20,814 nucleotides of DNA from contig CAJUHR010000018.1 of assembly GCA_910586255.1 (NCBI GenBank), positions 69,973-90,786 on the forward strand. The letters are read 5' to 3'. The notes beneath the pieces were generated by a model that saw nothing but the letters and a program-made list of their open reading frames with translations, had not been told where the DNA came from and did no database searches. This DNA comes from an uncultured Lachnospiraceae bacterium. Its GTDB lineage: Bacteria > Bacillota > Clostridia > Lachnospirales > Lachnospiraceae. The position numbers and the translations under genes were made by a program. This document shows positions 1 to 8,146 of the stretch, piece after piece; the stretch's first letter is position 1; each line of letters begins with the position of its first letter.

Positions 1-1
1 T

Positions 2-112
2 AAGCAGGTGTATGGAAGGCATGAGAAGACCAGGTCCGGCTCGGAAAAACTGTATCAGGCGGCGGATGAGATCATTCGGGAAAATATACGGAAGGGAAAT
101 CTGAAGGAATAG
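2..112 (+). CDS. C-terminal fragment of an unidentified protein
   Basis: This is an open frame from the left edge to a TAG stop at 110-112, giving the last 36 residues of a gene that starts outside the window. The tail is hydrophilic and probably helical (it includes KLYQAADEIIREN), with no membrane segment and no motif I can assign. It ends 20 nt before the next start codon, on the same strand, so it is probably the preceding gene of the same operon. I do not recognise the family. The frame is supported by its lack of internal stops and by the close spacing to the next gene. Confidence 0.55.
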   Translation, partial: KQVYGRHEKTRSGSEKLYQAADEIIRENIRKGNLKE

Positions 113-132
113 AGAGGCTCCCGGGGGATAAA

Positions 133-1104
133 ATGAACACGAATATCCGAAGAATATTTATTATATTTAATATTTTTTTGTATCTGCCGGTGTTTTTTCT
201 GGCAATCACCCGGCTGGGCGGCAGGGACTATTCTCTGGAACAGAAGGAGAACAGCCGCCTTATTGGTGTAAGCTACATGACGATGAATAACGAGTTCTAT
301 AAAATCCTCAACGAGGAGATCAGCAATCAGGTGGAAATCCGGGGGGATAGGATGGTGCTGCGGGATCCTGCCCTCAATGTGGACAGGCAGATCCGGCAGA
401 TTGAAGAAATGCTGCAGATGGGGATTGATGCTTTAGTGGTGACGCCGGTGGACTTTAAAAGCCTGTCCGATATCCTGAAAAGGGCGAAAGAGCAGGGGGT
501 TTATATTGTGGTAGTGGATACGGATTTGGAGGAGGACAGCGCGGTGGACTGTACCATTACCTCTGACAATTACAGCGCCGGTCAGCTGGTTGGCTGGTAT
601 TTTGCAGAGCAAAACAGGGAATCAAATCTGATTGTTATGACCCATGACGCGGCAAAATCAGGACAGGACAGAGTGCAGGGATTTTTGGACGCGGTGGAGG
701 AAAACGACAGAATCCATGTGGTGAAACGCATTAACTGTGACGGCCAGCTGGAGATCGCCATGCCGAAAATGCAGGAGGCGATTGAGGAGAAGGTCGCCTT
801 TGACAGTGTGTTCTGTCTCAATGATCTGGCGGCTGTGGGGGTGGCTGCGGCTCTGGACGAGCATGGAATGTCAGAGCAGGTGAAGGTGTACGGCATTGAT
901 GCCTCCCCGGATGCCAAGGCATTGATCAAGGAAGGGATGATGTCCGCCTCGGCGGCGCAGTTTCCCTCCCGAATCGGCCAGATAGCGGCAGATACCATCT
1001 ACCGCCTTCTTAATGGAGAAACAGTGGAGCGAAAGATCCGGGTGCCGGTGGAGCTGGTGACGGAGGATAATGTGGAGCAGTACAGTATCGACCGCTGGCA
1101 GTGA
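133..1104 (+). CDS. Membrane-anchored periplasmic sugar-binding-like protein (RbsB/XylF type)
   Basis: The protein has 323 residues. Residues about 8-26 form one hydrophobic segment with no lipobox cysteine, so it looks like an uncleaved N-terminal anchor with the rest outside the cell. From about residue 45 it follows the type-I periplasmic binding fold (Peripla_BP_4): a first strand with IGVSYMTMNNEFY, the MGIDALVVTPVD segment, VYIVVVDTD, then GQLVGWYF, FCLNDLAAVGVAAAL and VYGIDASPDA, as in ribose and xylose binding proteins. It ends 18 nt before the sensor kinase start and has no permease or ABC ATPase beside it. I infer that it binds a sugar and presents it to the kinase, rather than serving transport. 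It is not a LacI repressor, because there is no N-terminal helix-turn-helix. The ATG at 133 follows a GGGGG-rich ribosome site. Confidence 0.85.
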   Translation: MNTNIRRIFIIFNIFLYLPVFFLAITRLGGRDYSLEQKENSRLIGVSYMTMNNEFYKILNEEISNQVEIRGDRMVLRDPALNVDRQIRQIEEMLQMGIDALVVTPVDFKSLSDILKRAKEQGVYIVVVDTDLEEDSAVDCTITSDNYSAGQLVGWYFAEQNRESNLIVMTHDAAKSGQDRVQGFLDAVEENDRIHVVKRINCDGQLEIAMPKMQEAIEEKVAFDSVFCLNDLAAVGVAAALDEHGMSEQVKVYGIDASPDAKALIKEGMMSASAAQFPSRIGQIAADTIYRLLNGETVERKIRVPVELVTEDNVEQYSIDRWQ

Positions 1105-1122
1105 GGATGGAGGAGCTTGAGG

Positions 1123-2442
1123 ATGAACAGGGAGCGTTTTCCGGATTTTGTGCTAGGTACCATGAAAAATTTGAATATGGTCATCATACTGTACCTGACC
1201 ATGGTGACGGTGCATAGTCTGTCTGGATATGTTTATGAAAATTCCGCGATGGATTTTTTGATACGGGTAAAACGGCTGCCTATGGAGCCGTGGAAGCTTC
1301 CGGTTTTATCCATAGGTCTGTATCTTTGCTTGCTAATTTTGCTTTCCATCCGCTGTAAAAGCAAGACCCGTTTCCTTTTTAAAACGGTCCTGGAGCTGGG
1401 AATCGTATTTGCCATCAGCTATGTGCTGAATTTCGGATATGCGGGCATGGCCCTTTTGATTATTGCAGATACCATGAGTTATTTTTCCGATATGAAGCGG
1501 AGAATGCTTCTGGTGGTTTCCGTCTGTGTGATCTATATTTTGCTGGACTATGATCTGCTGTCGGCAGGATATGCCATCATTTCCACGGAGGACTGCTGGG
1601 CATACTACAGCAGGGAGATGCAGTCTTTGCTGCTGGGAGTCCGCAATATTTTAAACTCCTTAAATACGATTGTTTTCATCAGCTATGCCATTGTGATGAT
1701 TCTGACGGAGGTCAGAGAGAAGGAACGAGTGCTGGGATTGAATGAAAGGCTGAATATGGCCAATCAGGAATTAAAGCTGGCCAATGAAAAGCTGGAGGAA
1801 TATGCCAGAGAGTCGGAAAAAACGGCGGAGACCAGGGAGAGGAACCGCCTGGCCAGGGAGATCCATGACACTCTGGGCCACTCCCTGACAGGGATTATTA
1901 CGGGAATTGATGCCTGTGTCATGCTGGTGGATATCGCCCCGGAGGCCACCAAGGAGCAGCTGCGGGCCATTGCCAATGTGGCAAGGCAGGGAATCAAGGA
2001 TGTTAGACGGTCGGTAAAGGCCCTTCGCCCGGACGCGCTGGAAAGCCTGAATCTGAAATCAGCGCTGATTCAGATGATGGAGGAGACAAAGCGGTCCACG
2101 GGAGTGGAGATCGCCTATCAGATCGAGCCGGCGCTTAAGGGCTTTAATAAGGATGAGGAGGATGTGATCTACCGGATTGTGCAGGAATCCATTACCAATG
2201 CCATCCGCCACGGGAAGGCAGACCGGGTGCAGGTTCAGATCAGCCGGAATTTTAATATGCTGAATATACACATTGAGGACAACGGGGTGGGCTGCGGCAA
2301 GGTGCAAAAGGGATTTGGTTTGCATCACATGGAGGAGCGTCTGGAAATGCTTAAGGGCTCTTTATCCTATTGCGGTGACCATGGCTTCGTCATAGATGCA
2401 GGTATTCCTATCAGATGGGGGACGGAGGAAGAAAATGATTAA
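1123..2442 (+). CDS. Sensor histidine kinase, NarX/DesK (HisKA_3) family
   Basis: This is a membrane histidine kinase of 439 residues. Hydrophobic segments lie near residues 17-36, 59-76, 90-118 (probably two), 127-146 and 176-195, giving five or six helices. A coiled-coil linker follows (about 196-240). The dimerisation box AREIHDTLGHSLTG carries the phosphoacceptor His248. The ATPase domain shows an N box (ESITNAIRHG), a G1 box (DNGVGC) and a G2 box (GFGLHHMEERL). I chose ATG 1123 because GGAGG at 1109-1113 sits 9 nt upstream; an in-frame TTG at 1117 is too close to it. The gene overlaps the response regulator by 8 nt, which fits translational coupling. The input is probably a sugar or other solute sensed with the upstream binding protein (inference). 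Confidence 0.92.
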   Translation: MNRERFPDFVLGTMKNLNMVIILYLTMVTVHSLSGYVYENSAMDFLIRVKRLPMEPWKLPVLSIGLYLCLLILLSIRCKSKTRFLFKTVLELGIVFAISYVLNFGYAGMALLIIADTMSYFSDMKRRMLLVVSVCVIYILLDYDLLSAGYAIISTEDCWAYYSREMQSLLLGVRNILNSLNTIVFISYAIVMILTEVREKERVLGLNERLNMANQELKLANEKLEEYARESEKTAETRERNRLAREIHDTLGHSLTGIITGIDACVMLVDIAPEATKEQLRAIANVARQGIKDVRRSVKALRPDALESLNLKSALIQMMEETKRSTGVEIAYQIEPALKGFNKDEEDVIYRIVQESITNAIRHGKADRVQVQISRNFNMLNIHIEDNGVGCGKVQKGFGLHHMEERLEMLKGSLSYCGDHGFVIDAGIPIRWGTEEEND

Positions 2443-3112
2443 AATATTGATTGCCGATGACCAGGAGCTGATTCGCCAAAGCCTGATGATCATCTTAAAC
2501 AGTGAGAGCAGCTTTGAAGTGACCGATGCGGTTGCTAACGGGGTGGAGGTGATACGCTCTGTGCGGAAGGAGCGGCCGGATGTGATTCTGATGGATATCC
2601 GGATGCCGGAGATGGACGGGGTGGTCTGTACCCAGATTATAAAGGAGAATTATCCGGACATTAAAATCATTATTCTGACCACCTTTGACGATGACGAGTA
2701 CGTGTTTAACGCGCTGAAATATGGGGCCAGCGGCTATCTTCTTAAAGGAATTTCCATGAAGGAGCTGACAGAGGCCATCCACAAGGTCTATCATGGAACA
2801 GCCATGATTAATGAGGACATTGCCTCCAAGGTGGTGAGGCTGTTTTCCCGCATGGCCCAGTCCAATATTGCGATTCAGGTGGATGAGAGGCAATCGGCTG
2901 ATTTAAAGGACAGCGAATGGCAGGTCATTGTCCAGGTGGGAAGCGGTCTGTCCAACAAGGAGATAGCCGCAAAGCTGAATCTGTCTGACGGAACCGTCAG
3001 AAACTGTATCAGCACGGTCCTTAGCAAGCTGAATCTGCGGGATCGGACGCAGCTTGCCATATGGGCGGTACAAACCGGCGCAATTCATAAGGTCTTTGGA
3101 GAGGAAAATTGA
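2435..3112 (+). CDS. Response regulator, NarL/LuxR type
   Basis: The protein has 225 residues. The receiver domain (about 1-120) has the acidic pair Asp8/Asp9, phosphoacceptor Asp54 in ILMDIRMPEMDG, and the conserved Lys in YLLKG. A linker leads to a LuxR-type helix-turn-helix (about 155-215) with GLSNKEIAAKLNLSDGTVRN. It is the cognate partner of the kinase just upstream, with which it overlaps. An upstream in-frame ATG at 2396 would add 13 residues, but GGAGGA at 2424-2429 and the family-standard MIKILIADDQ start favour ATG 2435. Its stop overlaps the next start by one base (TGATG). Target promoters cannot be read from the window; the operon itself is a candidate. Confidence 0.94.
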   Translation: MIKILIADDQELIRQSLMIILNSESSFEVTDAVANGVEVIRSVRKERPDVILMDIRMPEMDGVVCTQIIKENYPDIKIIILTTFDDDEYVFNALKYGASGYLLKGISMKELTEAIHKVYHGTAMINEDIASKVVRLFSRMAQSNIAIQVDERQSADLKDSEWQVIVQVGSGLSNKEIAAKLNLSDGTVRNCISTVLSKLNLRDRTQLAIWAVQTGAIHKVFGEEN

Positions 3113-4482
3113 TGGAGCGGGAAGCAGGCAGGAAAAAAGCAGGAAAAGACAAAGGGGAGAAGCGATACACCGTCCGGGCAGGGCTCTGCGCTTTCCTGCT
3201 GGCTCTTATCTGGATGATTGCCAGCGATACGTACAAAATGCTTCCGGGCTTTTATGAAAACGTCATACGGATCGGCGTATTCAGCGACAGCTACTGGGGC
3301 GTGCAGAACGGCTATTCATACAAGCTTCTGGAGGATGCCATCGCAAAGTTTGAAGAGCAGCATCCGGGCGTCCGGGTGGAATATGTGAGCGGTATCATCA
3401 AGGAGGATTATCCCGAGTGGCTGTCCGGCCAGATGATGGCGGGTAGGACACCGGATCTTTTCTTTGTGCCGGGAGAGCATTTCAATGATTTTGCGGAGGC
3501 AGGGGTATTGGAGGATCTTACCCCCTTTATAGAGAAGGATGGGGAATTTTCCCCAGAGCGATATTACACCTCTGCCTATGAGTATGGAAATTATGAAGGG
3601 GTGCAGTATGCTCTGCCCTATGAATGTGCCCCCAAGCTGATGTTTGTCAACAAAAGCATACTAAAGCGGGAGGGGCTTGCCATGCCGGATAATCAGTGGA
3701 CATGGGAGGATTTTTACCGAATCTGCCGGGAAGTGACAAAGGACACGGACGGAAATGGCACGGTTGACCAGTTTGGAACCGTGGGCTATACCTGGGAGGA
3801 CGCCTTTGATTCCAATGGAGTCACCTTGTTTGACGAGAGGGGAACAGAGTGCTATCTTACCGATGAGAAGGCAAAAGCCGCTATTTCCTTTATTGGGAAA
3901 ATGGAGGAGCTGAACCAGGGCTACAACGTTTCCAGCAGGGAGTTTGCACTGGGAAATGTGGCTTTTCAGCCCATGCTGTTTTCCGAATACCGGGCGTACA
4001 AATCCTACCCTTTAAGTATCAAAAAATACTCCGGATTTGAGTGGGATTGTGTGCCCATGCCCGCCGGCCCGCAGGGAAGCAATATTTCCCGGCTGGACAC
4101 ACTTACCCTTGCCATGAGCACATCCACCGTTCACTCACAAAAGGCATGGGAGCTGATGAAATTTCTGACCGGAGATGAGAAGCTTCAGTCGGAGATTTTT
4201 TACTACTCCGAGGGAGTTCCCGTGTTGAGAGCGGTTGTGGAATCAGAAGAAAATCAGCGGTTTTTTGTGGAAAATTCCGATTCGGGAAATGGGGAAAAGC
4301 TTTCCATGCTGAGCGATGCGGTGGAACAGGCGGTGGTGATTCCCCGATTCCATGATTATGACGGCGCGGTGGCGGAGGCTGACCGGGCAGTGAGAGCGAT
4401 TTTAGAAGGAAATTCCAACATCAATATGGAAACCATTATTCAGAACAGGAATGTGAATCGGTATTTGAAGGGCAAGCGCTGA
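3112..4482 (+). CDS. Anchored extracellular solute-binding protein, family 1
   Basis: The protein has 456 residues. A basic N-terminus precedes one hydrophobic helix (about 23-40) with no lipobox Cys, so an anchor is likelier than a lipoprotein. The body matches SBP_bac_1 (maltose-binding type): an early DAIAKFEEQHPGVRVEY, the TPDLFFVPG segment, the ALPYECAPKLMFVNKSIL signature, NQWTWEDFYRICREV, an EF-hand-like DTDGNGTVDQFG loop, and a late ALAM-type strand before KAWELMKFL. It starts at ATG 3112, inside the stop of the response regulator; TTG 3109 is a less likely alternative. A second binding protein from a different fold family in one two-component operon, without transporter genes, suggests a sensory or accessory job. 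The ligand is unknown. Confidence 0.88.
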   Translation: MEREAGRKKAGKDKGEKRYTVRAGLCAFLLALIWMIASDTYKMLPGFYENVIRIGVFSDSYWGVQNGYSYKLLEDAIAKFEEQHPGVRVEYVSGIIKEDYPEWLSGQMMAGRTPDLFFVPGEHFNDFAEAGVLEDLTPFIEKDGEFSPERYYTSAYEYGNYEGVQYALPYECAPKLMFVNKSILKREGLAMPDNQWTWEDFYRICREVTKDTDGNGTVDQFGTVGYTWEDAFDSNGVTLFDERGTECYLTDEKAKAAISFIGKMEELNQGYNVSSREFALGNVAFQPMLFSEYRAYKSYPLSIKKYSGFEWDCVPMPAGPQGSNISRLDTLTLAMSTSTVHSQKAWELMKFLTGDEKLQSEIFYYSEGVPVLRAVVESEENQRFFVENSDSGNGEKLSMLSDAVEQAVVIPRFHDYDGAVAEADRAVRAILEGNSNINMETIIQNRNVNRYLKGKR

Positions 4483-4519
4483 AGCTGTTGTGCGGAGTCT
4501 TTTTTGGAAATGAGGTGTA

Positions 4520-5938
4520 ATGGCAGTGCAGGAGCCAAGGATTCGGGGAAGATCCCGCCACAGAAAAACAAGGAAAGGATTATGGGGGCGGAGATACGGT
4601 ATTTCCTTTTGTCTCTTTCTTGCATTATTGGCGGCAACATGCATCCTTTTTGGATATCCCCATAGCCGGACAGACGGCGATACAGTCCTTGCAGAAGAAA
4701 AGACGCTCCGCAAGGATATTCCGGATACCCTTGATGAAGAAAAATGGCGGGAGCTTTTGCACGAAAATCGAATTTCGGAGGAGTTTCGGGAAGGCTTAGG
4801 CGTATTTGCCTTTGAGAGCGCAGCCCATCTGTTAAGGCAGGGTCAGGGGAATATCAATTACAGTCCCCTGAGCGCTTATTATGCATTGACGTTGGCCGGA
4901 TGCGGGGCGGAGGGAGAGACAGCAAAGGAGATTTTTTCGCTGCTGCAGGCAGAAAGCAGGGAGGAACTAATAAGACAGTGCCAAAAGCTTTACCAATGGT
5001 TTTATTATTCAGGTCAGTGGGCGCAAAGGCGAGGTGAATATTATGGCGGGACAGGAACGGACGGGGGAGATGCCGTAAAAATAGGCAATTCTGTCTGGGT
5101 CTCGGAATCGGTAAAGCTGGAACGGGAATATCAAAAGCTGGTGTCCGGGCAATTTTTTGCCCCCTGTCTGTCTGTGGATTTTAAAAGTCCGAAGACCGGC
5201 GAGAATATGGGGGAATGGATTGCCCAAAATACCAATCGAGCTGTCTTTGCACCGATTTTCCCTGATTCGGAGAATCGGGTGAGTATTCTGAATACTCTAT
5301 ATTTTTATGGAGGCTGGCGGGAACGGTTTGCCCAAAAGGATACAAAGGAGGATATTTTTACCCTGGCGGATGGTGACAGGCAGTCTTGTCTTTTTCTGAA
5401 CCAAACGATTGAATCAGGCAGTTTCCGTAAGGAGGACGGATTCACCTTATCTTGTCTGAGGACGGCAGATTGTGAGGTGGTTTTCCTTCTTCCCGATGAG
5501 GGGAGAAGGCCGGAGGATTTTCTGGGTTCGTCAGAGCTTTTGGAAGCTGTGATGAGTCCGGACAGGGGGGAGTGGGTGCAGGGGGAGATAACCTGGCAGA
5601 TACCGAGATTTTCTTTTGAGAGCAGCATGGATCTGCGGAGCCTTTTTCAGGCTATGGGGATAGAGAAAATGTTCGGAGAGTCAGCGGAATTTGACAGCAT
5701 ATCCAGGGATCCCTTATGGATTTCTGACATGGTGCAGGAAACCTTTATCAGTGTTGATGAAAACGGGGTGGAGGGAGCTGCCTACACCATAATGCAGACG
5801 GAAGCGGCTGCTATTGAGGAGGAGCGTCCCGTACACGTGGATATGATTCTGAACCGCCCGTTTCTCTATGGAATCCGCACCAACGAAGGAATCTGGCTGT
5901 TTTTGGGGATATACCGGAGACCGGAGGGATTTTCGTAA
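4520..5938 (+). CDS. Serpin-family protease inhibitor with N-terminal membrane anchor
   Basis: The protein has 472 residues. A very basic start (about 1-26) is followed by one hydrophobic helix (about 28-45), so the body is probably displayed outside the membrane; LAATC at 37-41 is a poor lipobox. From about 90 the serpin fold is clear: NINYSPLSAYYALTLAGCGA, NSVWV, LNTLYFYGGWRERF, VVFLLPDEG, ITWQIPRFSFES, MGIEKMF and the signature LNRPFLYGIR. The hinge ENGVEGAA (414-421) precedes a reactive loop, IMQTEAAAIEEE. Aligned on alpha-1-antitrypsin, the nominal P1-P1' is Ala430-Ala431, and the loop is about six residues longer. The small P14 residue (Val417) fits an inhibitory type; Tyr422 at P9 is unusual. 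The gene lies 37 nt after the binding protein, probably in the same operon. ATG 4520 is close to its GAGGTG; GTG 4526 is possible. Confidence 0.9.
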   Translation: MAVQEPRIRGRSRHRKTRKGLWGRRYGISFCLFLALLAATCILFGYPHSRTDGDTVLAEEKTLRKDIPDTLDEEKWRELLHENRISEEFREGLGVFAFESAAHLLRQGQGNINYSPLSAYYALTLAGCGAEGETAKEIFSLLQAESREELIRQCQKLYQWFYYSGQWAQRRGEYYGGTGTDGGDAVKIGNSVWVSESVKLEREYQKLVSGQFFAPCLSVDFKSPKTGENMGEWIAQNTNRAVFAPIFPDSENRVSILNTLYFYGGWRERFAQKDTKEDIFTLADGDRQSCLFLNQTIESGSFRKEDGFTLSCLRTADCEVVFLLPDEGRRPEDFLGSSELLEAVMSPDRGEWVQGEITWQIPRFSFESSMDLRSLFQAMGIEKMFGESAEFDSISRDPLWISDMVQETFISVDENGVEGAAYTIMQTEAAAIEEERPVHVDMILNRPFLYGIRTNEGIWLFLGIYRRPEGFS

Positions 5939-5986
5939 GACATCAGGAGGCCTTCCGGGCGGTTGCGGATTTTCGGGTTAAATAAG

Positions 5987-6046
5987 AATATGACAAATGT
6001 CATGAGAAAATATGACACATGGCAGACAAAAGGAGTGACACATGTT
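5987..6046 (+). promoter_or_regulatory. Tandem TGACA direct repeats, candidate operator of the PTS operon
   Basis: AATATGACAAATGTC (5987-6001) and AATATGACACATGGC (6009-6023) match at 13 of 15 positions and lie 22 bp apart. A third TGACACATG (6036-6044) lies 23 bp further on. The first copy also forms a perfect dyad, ATGACA-AA-TGTCAT (5990-6003). Spacing near two helical turns suggests co-operative binding of a regulator on one DNA face. A possible -10, TATACT (6072-6077), lies downstream with only a weak -35. The regulator is not identifiable here. Confidence 0.45.
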
Positions 6047-6070
6047 AGGTGAACATGTGCCGCTTTTTTT
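6028..6070 (+). terminator. Hairpin with U-tract between the serpin and PTS operons
   Basis: CACATGTT (6039-6046) pairs with AACATGTG (6052-6059) around a 5-nt loop. After one mismatch the stem can extend using G-C, G-U and A-T pairs as far as the AAAA at 6028-6031 and the T-run at 6064-6070. This fits an intrinsic terminator for the upstream operon and may work in both directions. Its left arm overlaps the third TGACA repeat, so it could instead be a regulatory dyad. Confidence 0.55.
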
Positions 6071-6155
6071 ATATACTGAAATCACGATAAGCAAGTACAT
6101 AACGGTCCGGAGAACAGGAGCCGTTACAAAAAATTTTCATATGGAGGGAGCAGAA

Positions 6156-6584
6156 ATGAAGTACATATTACTGGTGAGCCACGGCACTATGGCACAGGGG
6201 GTACACAGTGTACTGGAAATGCTGGTGGGGGAGGGAAGAGAGGATATTCTCTCCACAAGCCTGAAAAACGGGATGGGTGCCGATGAGCTGGCCGAGAACG
6301 TGCGGAAATGTGTTTCTGTGGTAGGGGAGGAGGATGAGCTTTTGGTATTTGCGGATATGATCGGAGGCTCTCCCCTGACCACCACAGCCAATGTGCTGGC
6401 ACAGGAGGGACTTTTGAACCGCACCACCATGGTGGGAGGCATGAATCTGCCGCTGGTTGTCAGCGCCGTGGTTTCCAAGGACAGCGTGGACAGAAAACAG
6501 CTGGTGGATATGCTGATTCCGGAGGCAAGGGAAGCTCTTCGGGAGTTTACGGTGGCAGTCAGTGAAGGGGAAGAGGAAATCTGA
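6156..6584 (+). CDS. PTS EIIA component, mannose/fructose/sorbose family
   Basis: This is a cytoplasmic phosphocarrier domain of 142 residues. The start, MKYILLVSHGTMAQG, places the phosphoacceptor at His9, equivalent to His10 of E. coli ManX EIIA. LVFADMIGGSPLTTTANVLA and GGMNLPLVV are the usual later signatures. It takes phosphate from HPr and passes it to the separate EIIB. A start further upstream at 6042 is open, but ATG 6156 has GGAGGGA at 6143-6149 and gives the normal family length. This is the first gene of a seven-gene run. A small hairpin (6100-6124, AACGGTCC/GGAGCCGTT with one bulge) lies in the leader; its meaning is unclear. Confidence 0.94.
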   Translation: MKYILLVSHGTMAQGVHSVLEMLVGEGREDILSTSLKNGMGADELAENVRKCVSVVGEEDELLVFADMIGGSPLTTTANVLAQEGLLNRTTMVGGMNLPLVVSAVVSKDSVDRKQLVDMLIPEAREALREFTVAVSEGEEEI

Positions 6585-6706
6585 ATGTGACAGAGGCAGC
6601 AGGAAATCGAGAAAATAGAGCCTGTGAAAAAAGCCGAAGTAAGAAAGGCATCCGAAAAAATAAGAGATCAAAAAAGAAAATAAAAAATTATCAGGAGGAA
6701 ATAGTT

Positions 6707-7201
6707 ATGGCAATATCATTTATTCGTGTGGATGACAGAATGATTCACGGACAGACCTGTACCAGATGGGCATTGGAGTATCCCTGTGACGGACTTATTG
6801 CAGTCAACAATGCGGCGGCAAAGAATCCGGTTTTAAAATCCGCTTACAAGAGCGCCAGCGGAAAGAAAACCTTTGTGTGGTCATTGGAGGAATTTAAGGA
6901 GAAGAGTGAGAAGGTCTTAAAGAGCAAGGACAATTATTTTCTTATCACTAAAAATCCTCTGGATATGGAGACCATTCTGGTGGAGCAGGGATTAAAACCG
7001 GGTATTGACACCGTGATCATCGGGCCGTGCAACGACCGCCCGGGTACAACAAAGCTGGGCAATAACCAGTCTATCACCCAGGAGGAGGCCCAGGCTCTGG
7101 AGAATATCATGAACGCAGGATATAACGTGGAGTTTGCTCTTTTGAAGGATGAGGCCATCGGCAACTGGAAAAAATTCAGAGGCCAGTTTGGATTTCATTA
7201 G
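6707..7201 (+). CDS. PTS EIIB component, mannose/fructose/sorbose family
   Basis: This 164-residue cytoplasmic protein is the phosphotransfer subunit that modifies the incoming sugar. The N-terminal FIRVDDRMIHGQ motif is diagnostic, with phosphoacceptor His14. VIIGPCNDRPGTTKLGNNQSI resembles the region seen in family-4 EIIB proteins. ATG 6707 follows AGGAGGA (6693-6699). The frame is open further upstream to 6587, but that stretch would encode a Lys/Arg-rich tail with no counterpart in the family, so the 122 nt between EIIA and EIIB appear to be A-rich non-coding DNA. EIIB is a separate protein here, not fused to EIIA as in E. coli ManX. Confidence 0.94.
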   Translation: MAISFIRVDDRMIHGQTCTRWALEYPCDGLIAVNNAAAKNPVLKSAYKSASGKKTFVWSLEEFKEKSEKVLKSKDNYFLITKNPLDMETILVEQGLKPGIDTVIIGPCNDRPGTTKLGNNQSITQEEAQALENIMNAGYNVEFALLKDEAIGNWKKFRGQFGFH

Positions 7202-7305
7202 AGCACGCAGATGACGGGGATGAATGTTCAAACATTTTTTGATGTACTACATAAGGAACACTTAAAGAAAATGTGCGGGAAAACCGACACAGAATGGAGG
7301 ATATC

Positions 7306-8145
7306 ATGACAATCAGTTGGTTACAGGCGGCGCTGCTTGGCCTGTTTGCGTGTCTGTCGAGTATGCCCGGCATGGGCGGTTCATCGATTGGTAACTATAC
7401 ATTTGGAAGACCCTTAATCGGAGGATTTATCTGCGGCCTGATTCTGGGGGACATGACAACCGGCATCCTGGTGGGATGTGCCATGCAGGTGGTTTATATC
7501 GCATTGGTTACCCCGGGCGGAACCGTGTCGGCCGATGTCCGGGCAGTCAGCTACATCGGGATTCCCCTGGCCATGGTTGCACTGAAAAGCTACGGGCTGG
7601 AAGCCACATCCACAGAGGGCGCTGCCCTGGCCACCTCCTTCGGCGCCATGGTAGGCACCCTGGGAACCGTGCTGTTTTATGGAACCGCCACCATCAACCT
7701 GGCTTGGCAGCATATCGGCTGGCAGGCCGTGGAAAAGAGAGATTATCACAAATTATATGTGGTTGACATGGTTCTGCCGTGGATCTCTCACTTCATCTGC
7801 TCCTTTATTCCCACACTGATCATGTGTAAAATGGGAACCAGCGTGGTGGAACTTATTAAGACCACCCTTCCCATGGACGGAATTGCCATGAAGACCCTGT
7901 TTACGGTAGGCTCCCTTCTTCCCTGTGTCGGAATTGCCATTCTTTTGAAGCAGATCGTAAAGCAGGTGACAGATTTTATTCCCTACCTGTTTGGATTTAC
8001 CCTGGCGGCATCAATGGGAATCAACCTGGTATCGGCTACCGTAATTGCCGGAATGTTTGCTGTCATCAACTACAAGATTAAAATGCTGTCCGTAAGCAGA
8101 GTGGCAGTTGCCGGCGGATACGATGATGAAGAGGAGGATATCTGA
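7306..8145 (+). CDS. PTS EIIC component, mannose/fructose/sorbose family
   Basis: This 279-residue integral membrane protein forms the sugar channel together with EIID. It has multiple hydrophobic helices and the family stretch GRPLIGGFICGLILGD, then AMQVVYIALVTPGGTVSADV, which is typical of mannose-family EIIC. The C-terminus is acidic (DDEEEDI). I chose ATG 7306 because GGAGG at 7296-7300 is well placed; a GTG at 7273 would add 11 polar residues. A 104-nt gap separates it from EIIB and holds a weak hairpin, AATGTT-CA-AACATT (7223-7236), followed by TTTT, which might tune relative expression. EIID starts one base after its stop. Confidence 0.94.
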   Translation: MTISWLQAALLGLFACLSSMPGMGGSSIGNYTFGRPLIGGFICGLILGDMTTGILVGCAMQVVYIALVTPGGTVSADVRAVSYIGIPLAMVALKSYGLEATSTEGAALATSFGAMVGTLGTVLFYGTATINLAWQHIGWQAVEKRDYHKLYVVDMVLPWISHFICSFIPTLIMCKMGTSVVELIKTTLPMDGIAMKTLFTVGSLLPCVGIAILLKQIVKQVTDFIPYLFGFTLAASMGINLVSATVIAGMFAVINYKIKMLSVSRVAVAGGYDDEEEDI

Positions 8146-8146
8146 T

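Noticed and set aside
6168..6671. A minus-strand frame of 167 residues overlapping EIIA
   Set aside because: EIIA is certain from its motifs; the overlapping frame is rich in His and Leu and lacks any domain.
7223..7240. AATGTT-CA-AACATT followed by TTTT between EIIB and EIIC as a terminator
   Set aside because: The stem is only 6 bp, AT-rich and has a 2-nt loop, so it is too weak to stop transcription within the PTS operon; at most it modulates expression.
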